From contig CAYNKA010000018.1 of assembly GCA_964397655.1 (NCBI GenBank), positions 6,326 to 70,325 of the forward strand: a DNA stretch of 64,000 nucleotides, in the 5' to 3' direction. Within the stretch, counting starts at the first letter, position 1, and each line of letters starts with the position of its first letter. The notes under the pieces were generated by a model. That model had not been told where the DNA came from and made no database searches. It saw only the letters and a list, made by a program, of their open reading frames with translations. Both the position numbers and the translations under genes were made by a program. Of this stretch, positions 15,310 to 24,788 are shown piece after piece. The stretch is from CAYNKA01 sp964397655 (lineage in GTDB: Bacteria > Spirochaetota > Spirochaetia > DTKZ01).

Positions 15310-16896
15310 ATGGAACCTATCCTAAGTCTTAACGGCATCGGAAAGGCCTACAACGGCACGCGGGTCCTCCAGGACGTATCCTTCGACGTTCTGCCCGGCG
15401 AGATAGTCGGCCTCGTAGGGGAGAACGGCGCCGGCAAGACGACGCTCATGCGGATTCTCTTCGGAATGACCGTCATCGCCGAAACCGGCGGCTACGAGGG
15501 AACGATCCGGTTCGCCGGCGGCGAAGTCAAATTCAAGAGTCCCTTCGAGGCCCTCGACGCCGGGCTCGGCATGGTTCACCAGGAGTTCTCCCTCATTCCG
15601 GGTTTCACCACCACGGAAAACATCCTGCTCAACCGCGAGGACCTGAAAAAGACGGTCCTCGTGGACGTCTTCGGCGACCGGTTGAGCGTGCTCGACCGAG
15701 CGGTCATGGAACGAAAGGCCCGCAAAGCCATCGAGCGCCTCGGCGTGCCCCTGGATCCGAACATGATCGTGAAGGAGATGCCGGTCGGGCACAAGCAGTT
15801 CACGGAGATCGCGCGCGAGCTCAATCGCGAAAACGTCAAGCTCCTCATTTTCGACGAACCGACTGCGGTACTCACGGAAAGCGAGGCCGAGTCCCTGCTC
15901 AAGGCGCTCAAAATCCTCGCGGCGGAGGGGATAGCCATCGTGTTCATATCCCATCGTCTCCGCGAGGTTCTCGAGATCTGCGACAAGATCGTGGTCCTTC
16001 GCGACGGAAAGCTCGTGAAGGAGCTTCAGGCCGCGGGGACCACCCTCCGCGAGGTCGCGGCGCTCATGGTGGGAAGGTCGCTGGAAGGAGCCGCCGCGGT
16101 CCGGGATAAGGCGGACCGTCCCGTCGGGAAACCCTACATCGAAGTCGAGGACCTCTGGGTCGACATGCCGGGCGAAACGGTGAGGAACGTCTCCTTTTCG
16201 GCCGCCGAGGGGGAGATCTTCGGCATCGGAGGTCTGGCAGGCCAGGGCAAGCTCGGCATCCCGAACGGTCTCATGGGCCTGTATCCCGCGGGCGGCACGC
16301 TGCGCGTGGGAGGCGAAGAGGTTCCGCTCAACGCCCCGCACGAGGCCCTCAAGGCGGGAATGGCCTTCGTTTCCGAGGACAGGCGCGGCGTGGGACTGCT
16401 CCTCGACGAGGGGATCGACTGGAACATCGCGTTCACGGCGATGCAGGTCAAAGGCACCGGCCTCCGATCCCTCCTGGGCGGGCTTTTCAAGTGGCGTTCG
16501 GACGCCGCGATGAAGGCCCTCGCGGAGGAGTACATAGCGGCGCTCGACATAAAGTGCACGAGCCACAGGCAGAGGGCGGGAAACCTCTCGGGCGGAAACC
16601 AGCAGAAGGTCTGTCTCGCCAAGGCCTTCGCGCTCGAACCCAGGCTCCTCTTCGTATCCGAGCCTACGCGGGGGATCGACGTGGGCGCGAAACGCCTCGT
16701 TCTGGACACCCTGCGCCGCCGCAACCGCGAGAACGGGACCACCATCGTGATGATCTCGAGCGAACTCGAGGAGCTCAGGGCGATCTGCGACAGGATCGCG
16801 ATCATCGACGAAGGCAGGGTCGCGGGCATACTTCCGCCCGAGGCCCCGATCGAAGACTTCGGGCTGCTCATGTCCGGGACCGTTGGAGTGAATTGA
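15310..16896 (+). CDS. ABC transporter ATPase with two nucleotide-binding domains (528 aa)
   Basis: Sugar/nucleoside-type importer ATPase with duplicated domains. Domain 1 has the Walker A sequence GENGAGKTT near residue 39 and the Walker B LLIFDEPTAVLT near 180. Domain 2 (from about 275) has a degenerate Walker A (GGLAGQGKLG), but an intact LSGGNQQK signature and LFVSEPTRGID Walker B. One active and one degenerate site is normal for the RbsA/MglA class. It energises uptake of the ligand bound by the DUF3798 protein. Its stop is 2 nt before the first permease start. Confidence 0.95.
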   Translation: MEPILSLNGIGKAYNGTRVLQDVSFDVLPGEIVGLVGENGAGKTTLMRILFGMTVIAETGGYEGTIRFAGGEVKFKSPFEALDAGLGMVHQEFSLIPGFTTTENILLNREDLKKTVLVDVFGDRLSVLDRAVMERKARKAIERLGVPLDPNMIVKEMPVGHKQFTEIARELNRENVKLLIFDEPTAVLTESEAESLLKALKILAAEGIAIVFISHRLREVLEICDKIVVLRDGKLVKELQAAGTTLREVAALMVGRSLEGAAAVRDKADRPVGKPYIEVEDLWVDMPGETVRNVSFSAAEGEIFGIGGLAGQGKLGIPNGLMGLYPAGGTLRVGGEEVPLNAPHEALKAGMAFVSEDRRGVGLLLDEGIDWNIAFTAMQVKGTGLRSLLGGLFKWRSDAAMKALAEEYIAALDIKCTSHRQRAGNLSGGNQQKVCLAKAFALEPRLLFVSEPTRGIDVGAKRLVLDTLRRRNRENGTTIVMISSELEELRAICDRIAIIDEGRVAGILPPEAPIEDFGLLMSGTVGVN

Positions 16897-16898
16897 TC

Positions 16899-17942
16899 AT
16901 GAATGCAGTAAAGAACTTCATTGCTGATTTCGGCCTCACGAGGATCATCATCGCGCTCTTCCTCGGGGCACTCTTCGCCTCGGCGCCCCTCGTCGGGGTG
17001 AGCGTTGCGAGTTCCTTGTCCAACACCGTAGCCCGTTTCGGCATGAACGGCATCATGGTCCTCGCCATGGTGCCGATGATCCTTTCCGGCTGCGGGCTCA
17101 ACTTCGGCCTTCCCCTCGGCGTCATCGCTGGCCTCCTCGGGGCGACGATAAGCATCGAAATGAATCTGACGGGGGCCGCGGGCTTCGCCGTCGCGATCGT
17201 CATCGCCCTCGCTTTCGCGGCGGCTTTCGGCTACGGCTACGGCAAACTTCTCAACCGCGTGAAAGGCGACGAAATGATGATAGCGACCTACGTCGGATTC
17301 TCGTCGGTCATGTTCATGTGCATCGCGTGGATCGTTCTCCCCTACAAGCATCCGGTGATGATATGGGGCTTCGCCGGAGAGGGCCTCCGGACCACGATCT
17401 CGGTGGAGGCGTTCTGGTCGAAAATCCTGAGCGACTTCCTCGCGATCAAAGTGGGAGACGAATTCGTTTTCCCCACCGGCATGATCCTCGTTTTCGTGCT
17501 CACGGCCGCCCTCGTCTGGTTCTTCCTCCACCTGAAGACGGGCACCGCAATGCGGGCCGCGGGTTCCAACCCGACCTACGCCCGCGCCTCCGGAATCGAC
17601 GTCGACAGGATGAGAACCATCAGCGTCGTGATGTCCACGATGCTCGGGGCCTTCGGCATCCTCGTGTACGAGCAGAGTTTCGGCTTCATCCAGCTCTACG
17701 AAGGTCCTTTTTCCATGGCCTTCCCCGCGGTGGCTGCGATCCTCATCGGGGGAGCGAGCGTCAACAAGGTGACCATGGCGAACGTGTTCGTGGGGGCCTT
17801 TCTTTTCCAGGGCATCCTCACCATGACGCCGTCGGTCATAAACTCGGTTCTCAAGGCGGACATGTCCGAGGTCATCCGCATCGTGATCTCGAACGGCATG
17901 ATCCTTTACGCGCTCACCAGAAAGGCGAAGGTGGCGAAATGA
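16899..17942 (+). CDS. ABC transporter permease, sugar/nucleoside type (347 aa)
   Basis: Polytopic inner-membrane protein, about 9-10 hydrophobic helices. The segments GLNFGLPLGVIAGLLGA and AMRAAGSNPTYARASGIDVDRMR are the conserved features of BPD_transp_2 (RbsC/YufP-like) permeases; the second is the cytoplasmic coupling loop that contacts the ATPase. It probably forms a heterodimer with the next permease. The true start is the ATG 2 nt after the ATPase stop. It ends in an ATGA overlap with the following gene. Confidence 0.92.
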   Translation: MNAVKNFIADFGLTRIIIALFLGALFASAPLVGVSVASSLSNTVARFGMNGIMVLAMVPMILSGCGLNFGLPLGVIAGLLGATISIEMNLTGAAGFAVAIVIALAFAAAFGYGYGKLLNRVKGDEMMIATYVGFSSVMFMCIAWIVLPYKHPVMIWGFAGEGLRTTISVEAFWSKILSDFLAIKVGDEFVFPTGMILVFVLTAALVWFFLHLKTGTAMRAAGSNPTYARASGIDVDRMRTISVVMSTMLGAFGILVYEQSFGFIQLYEGPFSMAFPAVAAILIGGASVNKVTMANVFVGAFLFQGILTMTPSVINSVLKADMSEVIRIVISNGMILYALTRKAKVAK

Positions 17943-19069
17943 AAACGAAAATCAAACTCCTCTTCATCGACAATGCCGTCGTCTTCCTCTTCATCGCCAT
18001 CATCGCGGCCGCCATCCCCTTCGCGGGAATGCCTCTTTCGTATCTGGCCCAGGAGGTCGTCACTCGGCTCGGCCGCAACTCCTTCCTGGTGCTCTCGCTC
18101 CTGCTTCCCATCATGGCGGGAATGGGTCTCAACTTCGGCATGGTTCTCGGCGCGATGGCCGGGCAGATCGGGCTCATCCTCGTGACGAACTGGAACGTCA
18201 TCGGCCTGCCCGGAGTCGGGCTCGCCATGATACTCTCCACGCCGATCGCCGTGTTCCTCGGCTGGATCTGCGGATCGGTCCTGAACCGGGCGAAGGGCAA
18301 GGAGATGGTGACCGGCTACATCCTCGGCTTCTTCATGAACGGCATCTACCAGTTCCTCGTCCTCTATTCGATGGGAAGCTTGATTCCGATCCGGAATCCG
18401 GAGCTCCTCCTTTCGCGGGGATACGGCATCCGCAACGTCGTCAACCTGATCGGAATCAGGCAGTCGCTCGACCGGCTCCTCCAGCCCGAGGTATTCGGCC
18501 TCAAGATCCCGCTCGCGACGTTCCTGGTGATAGCCTCGATGTGCGCCTTCATCGTTTGGTTCCGCAAGACCAAGCTCGGCCAGGACATGAGGGCGGTAGG
18601 CCAGGACAGGGCTGTGGCCCTCGCGTCGGGGATCCCCGTCGAAAAGACCAGGATCGTCGCGATCATCATCTCGACGGTGCTCGCCTGCTACGGCCAGATC
18701 ATCTTCCTCCAGAACCTCGGGACCCTCAACACCTACAACTCGCACGAGCAGACCGGCATGTTCTCCATCGCGGCCCTCCTCATCGGCGGGGCTTCGGTCA
18801 GCAGGGCCTCGATTCCGAACGTGATCTTCGGCGTCATCCTCTTTCACCTGATGTTCATCGTCTCGCCGATGGCGGGAAAGAACCTCATCGGCTCGGCCCA
18901 GCTCGGCGAGTTCTTCCGCCAGTTCGTGAGCTACGGCATCATCGCCGTATCGCTCGTCCTGTTCGCATGGAAGCGCAAGGCCCACGCGACGGCGGCGAGG
19001 GCCGCCCTCCGGGGCGCAGCCTCGCCGACGACGGACGAAGAAAAGCCGTCAAAAGGAGGCGAAGCATGA
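17939..19069 (+). CDS. ABC transporter permease, sugar/nucleoside type (376 aa)
   Basis: Second polytopic subunit of the DUF3798 transporter. It carries the same features as its neighbour: GMGLNFGMVLGAMAGQIG and the coupling loop DMRAVGQDRAVALASGIPVEKTR. The cytoplasmic C-terminal tail (about 25 residues, HATAARAALRGAASPTTDEE) is longer than in the first permease. Both ends overlap neighbouring genes as ATGA, so translation is coupled through the operon. Confidence 0.92.
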   Translation: MKTKIKLLFIDNAVVFLFIAIIAAAIPFAGMPLSYLAQEVVTRLGRNSFLVLSLLLPIMAGMGLNFGMVLGAMAGQIGLILVTNWNVIGLPGVGLAMILSTPIAVFLGWICGSVLNRAKGKEMVTGYILGFFMNGIYQFLVLYSMGSLIPIRNPELLLSRGYGIRNVVNLIGIRQSLDRLLQPEVFGLKIPLATFLVIASMCAFIVWFRKTKLGQDMRAVGQDRAVALASGIPVEKTRIVAIIISTVLACYGQIIFLQNLGTLNTYNSHEQTGMFSIAALLIGGASVSRASIPNVIFGVILFHLMFIVSPMAGKNLIGSAQLGEFFRQFVSYGIIAVSLVLFAWKRKAHATAARAALRGAASPTTDEEKPSKGGEA

Positions 19070-19533
19070 CGAGACGAACCATCGTACGTGCCGTCCTGCT
19101 CCTGCTCACGGCGCTCTTCGCGGCTTGGCTCTTCCGCATCGGCAAAGGCCACACTCTGCTCCTCGATACCAACATGGTCGAGCTCGACGGAAAGGAACTC
19201 CGTTCCGCGGAAGCGATCTCGGTGAGCGTGAACGGACGCGAGCCCGAGGAAATGGGCCGCGTGGAACGCGTCATCGTGGACAACCTCATGGGATCGTCGC
19301 ACTCCGTCGTCATCGAGGTGATCTCCGGCGAGGAAAAGAAGATCGAGACATCCTTCACCATCCCCGCCTCCGTGGACACCGCCCTCCTCAGGATAGCGGC
19401 CGTCCTCAACGGGGCTCCGGAGAAGGAATGGGTGGTCCCCTTCGTTGAGGAAAAGAAGCAGGAGGAAGCCGTGGAAAAGACGGTGCATCAGGATGAGAAG
19501 GACGTCATTCAACTGAAAAAGAACCAGGAATGA
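19066..19533 (+). CDS. Membrane-anchored accessory protein of the DUF3798 operon (155 aa)
   Basis: An N-terminal membrane helix (IVRAVLLLLTALFAAWLFRIG) is followed by an extracytoplasmic beta-rich domain (residues 30-125) and a charged tail (EEKKQEEAVEKTVHQDEK). I do not recognise the family with certainty. Its start overlaps the permease stop, so it is part of the transporter operon and may help assembly, ligand capture or quality control of the transporter. A strong terminator follows. Confidence 0.7.
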   Translation: MTRRTIVRAVLLLLTALFAAWLFRIGKGHTLLLDTNMVELDGKELRSAEAISVSVNGREPEEMGRVERVIVDNLMGSSHSVVIEVISGEEKKIETSFTIPASVDTALLRIAAVLNGAPEKEWVVPFVEEKKQEEAVEKTVHQDEKDVIQLKKNQE

Positions 19534-19558
19534 CGCGCATTCGCCAAGCCTGCTCCTT

Positions 19559-19588
19559 ACGGCCGGGACTTCTTCCCGGCCGTTTCTT
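19559..19588 (+). terminator. Rho-independent terminator of DUF3798 operon
   Basis: Stem ACGGCCGGGA/TCCCGGCCGT with short loop, then TTTCTT. Confidence 0.8.
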
Positions 19589-19604
19589 CCAGCAGAGGCT
19601 GAGC

Positions 19605-20039
19605 CTAGTTCGCCTGCGGTCCGTTCCCTACGTCCATCTTGCCTAGATAATACTTCTTCTTGAATTCGGCCGTCAGCTTCGTGAAACCTTCCACTCCGTC
19701 TCGCTTCACGACGCAGAGATTGAACACCTTCATGTTGTGGGGCAGAATTCCCGCCCGGTCGGAGCAGGGCTGGAGCCTGTTGCAGGGGAACTCGTCGCAG
19801 TCGCCGCAGAAATCGATCTTCTTCCCCTTCACGCACGAATAGGTCCTGCACTCGCCCTGGATGACGGGACAGTCGCCGCCGGTCGGCCTGCAGCCCCTGC
19901 AGGGGAGTTTTTCCTTCGGCATTCCGCGCTCGACGAGCCTGTCGTACAGTTTTTCGTCGTCCTTGCACTGATGAAGCTCGCAGATTCCGCAGTCGATCCC
20001 GCAGGGAGCGACGAGCACGGTCCTCGCATTGAAGTTCAT
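19605..20039 (-). CDS. DUF3795-like Cys-rich protein (144 aa)
   Basis: The start VAPCGIDCGICELHQCKDD with four cysteines, then CRGCRPTGGDCPV, the Cys pairs of ECRTYSC and FCGDCDEFPC, are the signature of DUF3795 proteins. The many cysteines suggest iron-sulfur or zinc binding. The biochemical role is unknown. The ATG follows an excellent AAGGAGGTG site. The reading frame extends upstream, but that part lacks protein character. Confidence 0.82.
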   Translation of the reverse strand: MNFNARTVLVAPCGIDCGICELHQCKDDEKLYDRLVERGMPKEKLPCRGCRPTGGDCPVIQGECRTYSCVKGKKIDFCGDCDEFPCNRLQPCSDRAGILPHNMKVFNLCVVKRDGVEGFTKLTAEFKKKYYLGKMDVGNGPQAN

Positions 20040-20150
20040 CGAGACACCTCCTTTCTCCATTCTACCCGAAAGCGGCACGAATTCAAACAAGCGTGAAGAT
20101 CGCCAGGCACACACCGGCGTTTCTTCCGGCCCGATCTCGCGACCCGATCG

Positions 20151-20180
20151 TTGACCTCCGGCTTCCGCCGGTGCTACCAT
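20151..20180 (+). promoter_or_regulatory. Promoter of exported DUF4163-like gene
   Basis: TTGACC (20151-20156), 18-bp spacer, TACCAT (20175-20180), 12 nt ahead of the ATG. Confidence 0.5.
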
Positions 20181-20192
20181 CCTCCGGGAATC

Positions 20193-20927
20193 ATGAAACA
20201 CCGCATCGCGCTCCTTATGGCGCTCGCGGCCTTCACGGCCGGCTCCGTCGCCGACAAGAACGAATACGAAATCGTGAGGACGAACTATCGGGAGAACGGG
20301 ATCCAGATCAGCTTCCCGCAGCTCGTCTCGAGCGGCGACGTTCGGACGCAGACGACGGTCAACGGTCGCATCCGGGACGAGGCCATGTCCGCATTGAAAT
20401 TCTTCGGTCCGGAGAGAAGGAAGGAACTCGAATTGTCGATTTCCTACTCGATCCTCAGGAAATCGCCGGGCCTGCTCAGCATCGCCTATTCGGGCAAGGG
20501 CGGAACGATCGGAAGCGCGACGAGGAGAAGCCTGTATTACACGACGAGCCTCGACCTCCGATCCTTCAAGCGGCTCTCCCTTCCCGACGTCGTCCTGATC
20601 GACAAACGCCTCGCGCAGAGGTTGAAGGAGGCCCGTATCCTGGATTCGGAAAACGGCATCCCGCCCTTGCCCGCGGACGCGGTCAGGGCCGAGATCCGGT
20701 CGAGGGACGACGCCTACATCGTGGAACTGCTCTTCGGGGCCGACAGGACGAATCTCATCGGGACGGAAAGGGAGCCGGAAATCTTCAGCGGCATGTCGAC
20801 GGAAGCCCTGATCATCAGCGTCTGGATGCCGCCGGACCTCGGCGGTCATGCGGAATTCGTCCTTCCCTTCGACGAAATCTCCGACCTTCTCCTTCCGGAA
20901 TACCGTGCTCTGGCCGGGAACCGGTAG
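20193..20927 (+). CDS. Exported protein, DUF4163-like (244 aa)
   Basis: The signal peptide is KHRIALLMALAAFTAGSVA. The mature region IQISFPQLVSSGDVRTQTTVNGRIRDEA, then LSIAYSGKG and YYTTSLDLRSFKRLSLPDVV, follows the pattern of the DUF4163/DUF3298 module found in extracytoplasmic parts of peptidoglycan deacetylases and sigma-factor regulators. No catalytic domain is attached, so it is a stand-alone binding or sensory module. Convergent with the sensor kinase gene, 36 nt away. Confidence 0.7.
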   Translation: MKHRIALLMALAAFTAGSVADKNEYEIVRTNYRENGIQISFPQLVSSGDVRTQTTVNGRIRDEAMSALKFFGPERRKELELSISYSILRKSPGLLSIAYSGKGGTIGSATRRSLYYTTSLDLRSFKRLSLPDVVLIDKRLAQRLKEARILDSENGIPPLPADAVRAEIRSRDDAYIVELLFGADRTNLIGTEREPEIFSGMSTEALIISVWMPPDLGGHAEFVLPFDEISDLLLPEYRALAGNR

Positions 20928-20963
20928 TTTCCGGCGGGACTCCTCCGACGAGTCGGCGTACGG

Positions 20964-23330
20964 TCAGGACGCAGTCTTCACCGTCGGAATCCCGTAATCG
21001 GAAAACGCCTCGCCGGGCCTGAACCTGAGGAGTACGAAGGCGCCTCGAAGTTCGTTTCTTCCCGCTGTCACCGACCCTCTGAGCTGCTTGGCGAGCAGAA
21101 GGACGAGGCTCAGGCCCAGGCCCGAGGTCTTGTGCAGGTCGAAGCCTTCGGGGAACCCGGCGCCGTCGTCGGCCACCCTCAGTTCCACCCATCCCTCGTC
21201 CATGATTTTTAGGTCGATCTCGATCCGGCCCTCCACCCCGTCCGGGAACGCGTATTTCAGGGAGTTGGTCACGAGCTCGTTCACGACGAGACCCAAGGGT
21301 ACTGCATTCTTGAGGTCGATCCTGATCTCGTCGAGCCGCACGGAAAAATCGATCCTCCCGTCGTCCGGCAGGAAGGTCCGGGAAAGGTATTCCACGATGC
21401 TCCTGACGTATTGCCCGCAGTCGACCTTGTCCCCTCCGGATGATTTGTAGAGGATCTCGTAGACCCCCGCCATCGAGCGGATGCGGCTCTGCGTATCCTT
21501 CAGGACGGCGAGCGCCTTTTCATCCTTCATCGTCTGAGACTCCATGTACAGGATGCTGTCGATCATGGTGAGGTTGTTCTTCACCCTGTGCTGGAGTTCC
21601 TTCATCAACACGTCCTTGGCCTCGAGGAGTTCGTGCAGGGCCTCCTCGGTCTTTTTCCTCGCCGTGATGTCGAGGTGCGTTCCGACGACCCGCAAAGGGG
21701 TCCCGGCCCCGTCGCGATGGGTGACTTTTCCCTTGTCGAGCACCCAGATCCATTCGCCGGATTTCGACCTCAGCCGGTATTCGGCCTCGTAGTGCGGGGA
21801 CTCCCCTTCGAGATGGGCCACGAGCAGCCCGATTACGCGATCGGCGTCCTCGGGACAGATGAGCCCGTTCCAGATGTCGAAGTTCTCCTCGAGTTCCCCC
21901 GGAGAGTAACCGAGCATCTCGGCATACCTGTCGTTGAAGAGCATCTCCTTCGACTCGATGTCCAAGTCCCAGGTCCCCAAATCGGCGCCCTTGAGCGCGA
22001 GGTCGAGACGGTCCTTGTATTCCCGAAGGGCGTGCTGGATGTTCTTCCTCTCCTCGATCTCCGAGTGCAGTTTTTCGTGGCTCTTCTTCAACCTCTCGGA
22101 CATGCGGTTGAACGCCGAGTTCAGCTCGTCGATTTCCTCGATGCGGCTGGGGGACTCGGGTCCGTTCCAGTCCCCGACGGACAGGGTTCTCGTTCTCGCG
22201 GCGAGGACGGTGAGCGGCCTGAGAATTATCTTCGAAGTGATAATTCCGACGCCCGCCGTCACGAGCAGCGCCGCGAACACGAGAAGAACGGTGGAGCGCA
22301 GGCTGGCGTCTATCTGCCCCATGTAGTCCGATTTCGGTATCATCATCACGGAGAGCCAGTCGAAGCCGTGGGGGATCCGGAGCGGCGAGACGAAGAGGAA
22401 GAAATTCCGATTCTCCGAGACGAGATCGGCATGGAAGCCGTCGTCGAAGGAGCCGAGGCCGCCCGGAAAACCGGACAGGAAAGAGGCCGCGGTTCGGATC
22501 TCGGGGACGGAGGAATCGACGGCCGCAGACCCGATTCCGTCCTTGATCCCTCTCGAACCGAACGAAGACGTTATGAGTCTGCCGGTTCGATCGAGGATGA
22601 AACCGACCCCTGTTTTCCCGAATTCGAGACTGCTGAAGAACGAAGAAAGGTGGGAGAGGAAAAGATCGACGGACACGACCCCGACCAGGTTCATGGCACG
22701 GTCGTAAACGGGGAGGCTCAAGGCCAGAGCCATGTCCTGTCCCGTCGTCAGCGCGTAAGGGCCGCTCCACACGGGACCCCTCTCGTCGACCGCGTTCCTG
22801 TACCAAGGCCGGCTCCGGACGTCGAAGGAAGGAACGTCGACCAGGAGTCTACCCGGGTTCCCGTCGGAGTCAGCGGCATGTTTCCTGAACGCTCCTTTCT
22901 CGAAACCCGGAGACCCCGTGACGTAGAAGGATTCCTCCGCCCCTTCGCGGCCGGCTCCCGCGATCCCTCCGGCGGTGTTCCCGAAATAGATGCTGGTGAT
23001 CGACGGATTCTGCCTCACGACGTGCAGGAAATACCGCTGCATTGCCTCCTGATCCCTCGGATTCAGGATGCCGTCACGTACGAATTCCGCGGTGATTCCG
23101 TTCAGCCTTAGTGGAGTCCCGAGAAAGATCCGGAGCTGGGACTCAATCCTTCCGGAGATCTCGGCGGAGAGAACCGTCACGAGTTCTTTCACGATGCTCT
23201 CTCCGTTTCTGAACGAGATGAATCCGACGAGCAGTGCGAAGATGCCGATCTCGGCGATGAACGGAAAGATGAGAAGAAAGCGCAACGGGACGCGTTTCTT
23301 GTCTCCTCCATTCGATTCGAATTTGGACAT
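20964..23330 (-). CDS. Sensor histidine kinase, Cache-HAMP-PAS-HisKA_2-HATPase (788 aa)
   Basis: Membrane sensor. TM1 is at about 17-40. A double-Cache periplasmic domain covers 45-345 (SFDVRSRPWYRNAVDERGPVWSGPY is typical). TM2 is at 348-368, then HAMP to about 420. A PAS fold with PAC tail (LGYSPGELEENFDIW; YRLRSKSGEWIWVLDKG) lies at 440-560. The dimerisation motif ELQHRVKNNL has phosphoacceptor His581 (HisKA_2 class). The ATPase has VNELVTNSLKYAFP and VADDGAGFPEGF. No response regulator is adjacent, so the partner is elsewhere. The ligand may be a small organic molecule or amino acid, given the Liv operon next door. Confidence 0.93.
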   Translation of the reverse strand: MSKFESNGGDKKRVPLRFLLIFPFIAEIGIFALLVGFISFRNGESIVKELVTVLSAEISGRIESQLRIFLGTPLRLNGITAEFVRDGILNPRDQEAMQRYFLHVVRQNPSITSIYFGNTAGGIAGAGREGAEESFYVTGSPGFEKGAFRKHAADSDGNPGRLLVDVPSFDVRSRPWYRNAVDERGPVWSGPYALTTGQDMALALSLPVYDRAMNLVGVVSVDLFLSHLSSFFSSLEFGKTGVGFILDRTGRLITSSFGSRGIKDGIGSAAVDSSVPEIRTAASFLSGFPGGLGSFDDGFHADLVSENRNFFLFVSPLRIPHGFDWLSVMMIPKSDYMGQIDASLRSTVLLVFAALLVTAGVGIITSKIILRPLTVLAARTRTLSVGDWNGPESPSRIEEIDELNSAFNRMSERLKKSHEKLHSEIEERKNIQHALREYKDRLDLALKGADLGTWDLDIESKEMLFNDRYAEMLGYSPGELEENFDIWNGLICPEDADRVIGLLVAHLEGESPHYEAEYRLRSKSGEWIWVLDKGKVTHRDGAGTPLRVVGTHLDITARKKTEEALHELLEAKDVLMKELQHRVKNNLTMIDSILYMESQTMKDEKALAVLKDTQSRIRSMAGVYEILYKSSGGDKVDCGQYVRSIVEYLSRTFLPDDGRIDFSVRLDEIRIDLKNAVPLGLVVNELVTNSLKYAFPDGVEGRIEIDLKIMDEGWVELRVADDGAGFPEGFDLHKTSGLGLSLVLLLAKQLRGSVTAGRNELRGAFVLLRFRPGEAFSDYGIPTVKTAS

Positions 23331-23366
23331 GAAAACGAAACCTCGACTACATGTTTAACTTACTGC

Positions 23367-23395
23367 AATATACACACTATTTCCCGGGAAAACAA
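23367..23395 (-). promoter_or_regulatory. Promoter of sensor kinase gene
   Basis: Minus strand TTGTTT (23390-23395), 17-bp spacer, TATATT (23367-23372), about 37 nt before the ATG. Confidence 0.55.
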
Positions 23396-23473
23396 CCGAA
23401 TAACTAATATATTAAATATATCCACTTTTTCGAATAAATGAATTCCGCTTCGCTATGTATCGGGGATCGAAGC

Positions 23474-23506
23474 CCAAAGCAAAGGCCCCGGCTTGAAGGC
23501 CGGGGC
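23474..23506 (-). terminator. Terminator of Liv operon
   Basis: Minus strand stem GGCCCCGGC/GCCGGGGCC (23484-23506) followed by TTTGCTTT, 25 nt after the binding-protein stop codon. Confidence 0.8.
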
Positions 23507-23530
23507 CGCAGGACGGTGAATGAAGTTTCG

Positions 23531-24754
23531 TCAGGGATTGGGATAAACCGGCTTCGCGCTTGCCGCGCCTTCCGGATACACGGTCTGGATCGTTCCCTTC
23601 TGGATTTGGAAGGTGACCGCTCCGCCGGCCATGTTCTGGCCCGTCGCGTCCCACTTCGTCGGACCCCAGAAGGTGGTTCCCTGGTAGCTCTTCAGCGCTT
23701 CGCGCACCTTGTCGGTCTCGATGGAACCGGCCTTTTCGATGGCGAGCTGGAGGAGGTAAGCGCCCTGGGCCGCGCCCGCGCCCTGATAGGAAAGCCCTTC
23801 GCCGAACTTCGCGGTGAAGTCCTTCTCGAAATTCTGAGCCGTTCCGAACACCGGATCCGAATACTTCATCTGGGGCATCCACCAGGCGACGCCGTAGATG
23901 TTGTTCGCGTCGTCGCCGAGGGCCTTGGAGAAGTCCTTGAGCTCGGGACCGGTGGTGAAGCCGATGGCCTTGAGGTGAACCTGTTGTTCCTTGAGCTGGC
24001 GGACGGTGAGGATGGCCTCTTCGAGATAGCCGGAACCCATGAGGACTTCGGCGCCGGAGGTCTTTATCTTGAGGATGGTGGAGGAAAGGTCCTTTACGCC
24101 CTTCGGGTATTCCTCGTAGTAGGCGACCTCGAAACCCTTGCTCTTCGCGTACTCGGTGGCGCCCTTGGCGACCGCGAGCGGGAAGTTGTCGTTCGGGGTG
24201 ATGATCGCGACCTTCACGGGCTTCGGGTTCTGGGCGGCGAGCATGTCGATGAAGCTGTTGAAGATGACGGTGCCCGGGGGAAGGACGGAGAATACGTTCT
24301 TGAAGCCGCGGGTGTAGATGTTTCCGGCGTTCGCGAGCGTCGCGATGGTGATGATGTTGTATTTCTCGGCGATCGCGGTGGTGGCGAACGTGGGTCCGCT
24401 GCCGAACGGTCCGAGGAGGAAGTTCACCTTGTCCTCGGTGATGAGCTTCTCGGTGAGCTTCGCGGAAGTCTGGTTGTCGGACTGGTCGTCGTAGTACACG
24501 ATCTCGACCTTCATCTTCTTACCGCCGACGTTGATGCCGCCCGCGGCGTTCACTTTTTCCTTCCAGAGCTCGTAGCCGTTCTTCACCATGTTGCCGAAGC
24601 GGGAAAGCCCGCCAGTCATGGCCACGGAAGCGCCGAACTTGACGACGCTCGGTTCCTTCTTCTCCGCTTCCTTCTTGCCGGCGCCGAAGGCCGCCTGGCC
24701 GAAGACGAGGGAGAGGGCGAGCAGGACGGCGATCAAGGAAAACGATCTTTTCAT
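23531..24754 (-). CDS. livK: Branched-chain amino-acid type ABC substrate-binding protein (407 aa)
   Basis: The signal peptide KRSFSLIAVLLALSLVFGQAAFG is followed by the mature start VVKFGASVAMTGGLSRFG. YYDDQSDNQTSAKLTEKLI and LLGPFGSGPTFATTAIAEKY form the Peripla_BP_6 ligand lobe. Such proteins bind leucine-type amino acids, but many bind other small amides or aromatic compounds, so the exact ligand is open. The start is the ATG behind GGAGG, not an upstream in-frame ATG. It is the last gene of the operon, which is unusual since binding proteins are often first. Confidence 0.92.
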   Translation of the reverse strand: MKRSFSLIAVLLALSLVFGQAAFGAGKKEAEKKEPSVVKFGASVAMTGGLSRFGNMVKNGYELWKEKVNAAGGINVGGKKMKVEIVYYDDQSDNQTSAKLTEKLITEDKVNFLLGPFGSGPTFATTAIAEKYNIITIATLANAGNIYTRGFKNVFSVLPPGTVIFNSFIDMLAAQNPKPVKVAIITPNDNFPLAVAKGATEYAKSKGFEVAYYEEYPKGVKDLSSTILKIKTSGAEVLMGSGYLEEAILTVRQLKEQQVHLKAIGFTTGPELKDFSKALGDDANNIYGVAWWMPQMKYSDPVFGTAQNFEKDFTAKFGEGLSYQGAGAAQGAYLLQLAIEKAGSIETDKVREALKSYQGTTFWGPTKWDATGQNMAGGAVTFQIQKGTIQTVYPEGAASAKPVYPNP

Positions 24755-24788
24755 GCTGTTTCCTCCGTTATCGATTTGGTCACCAGAA

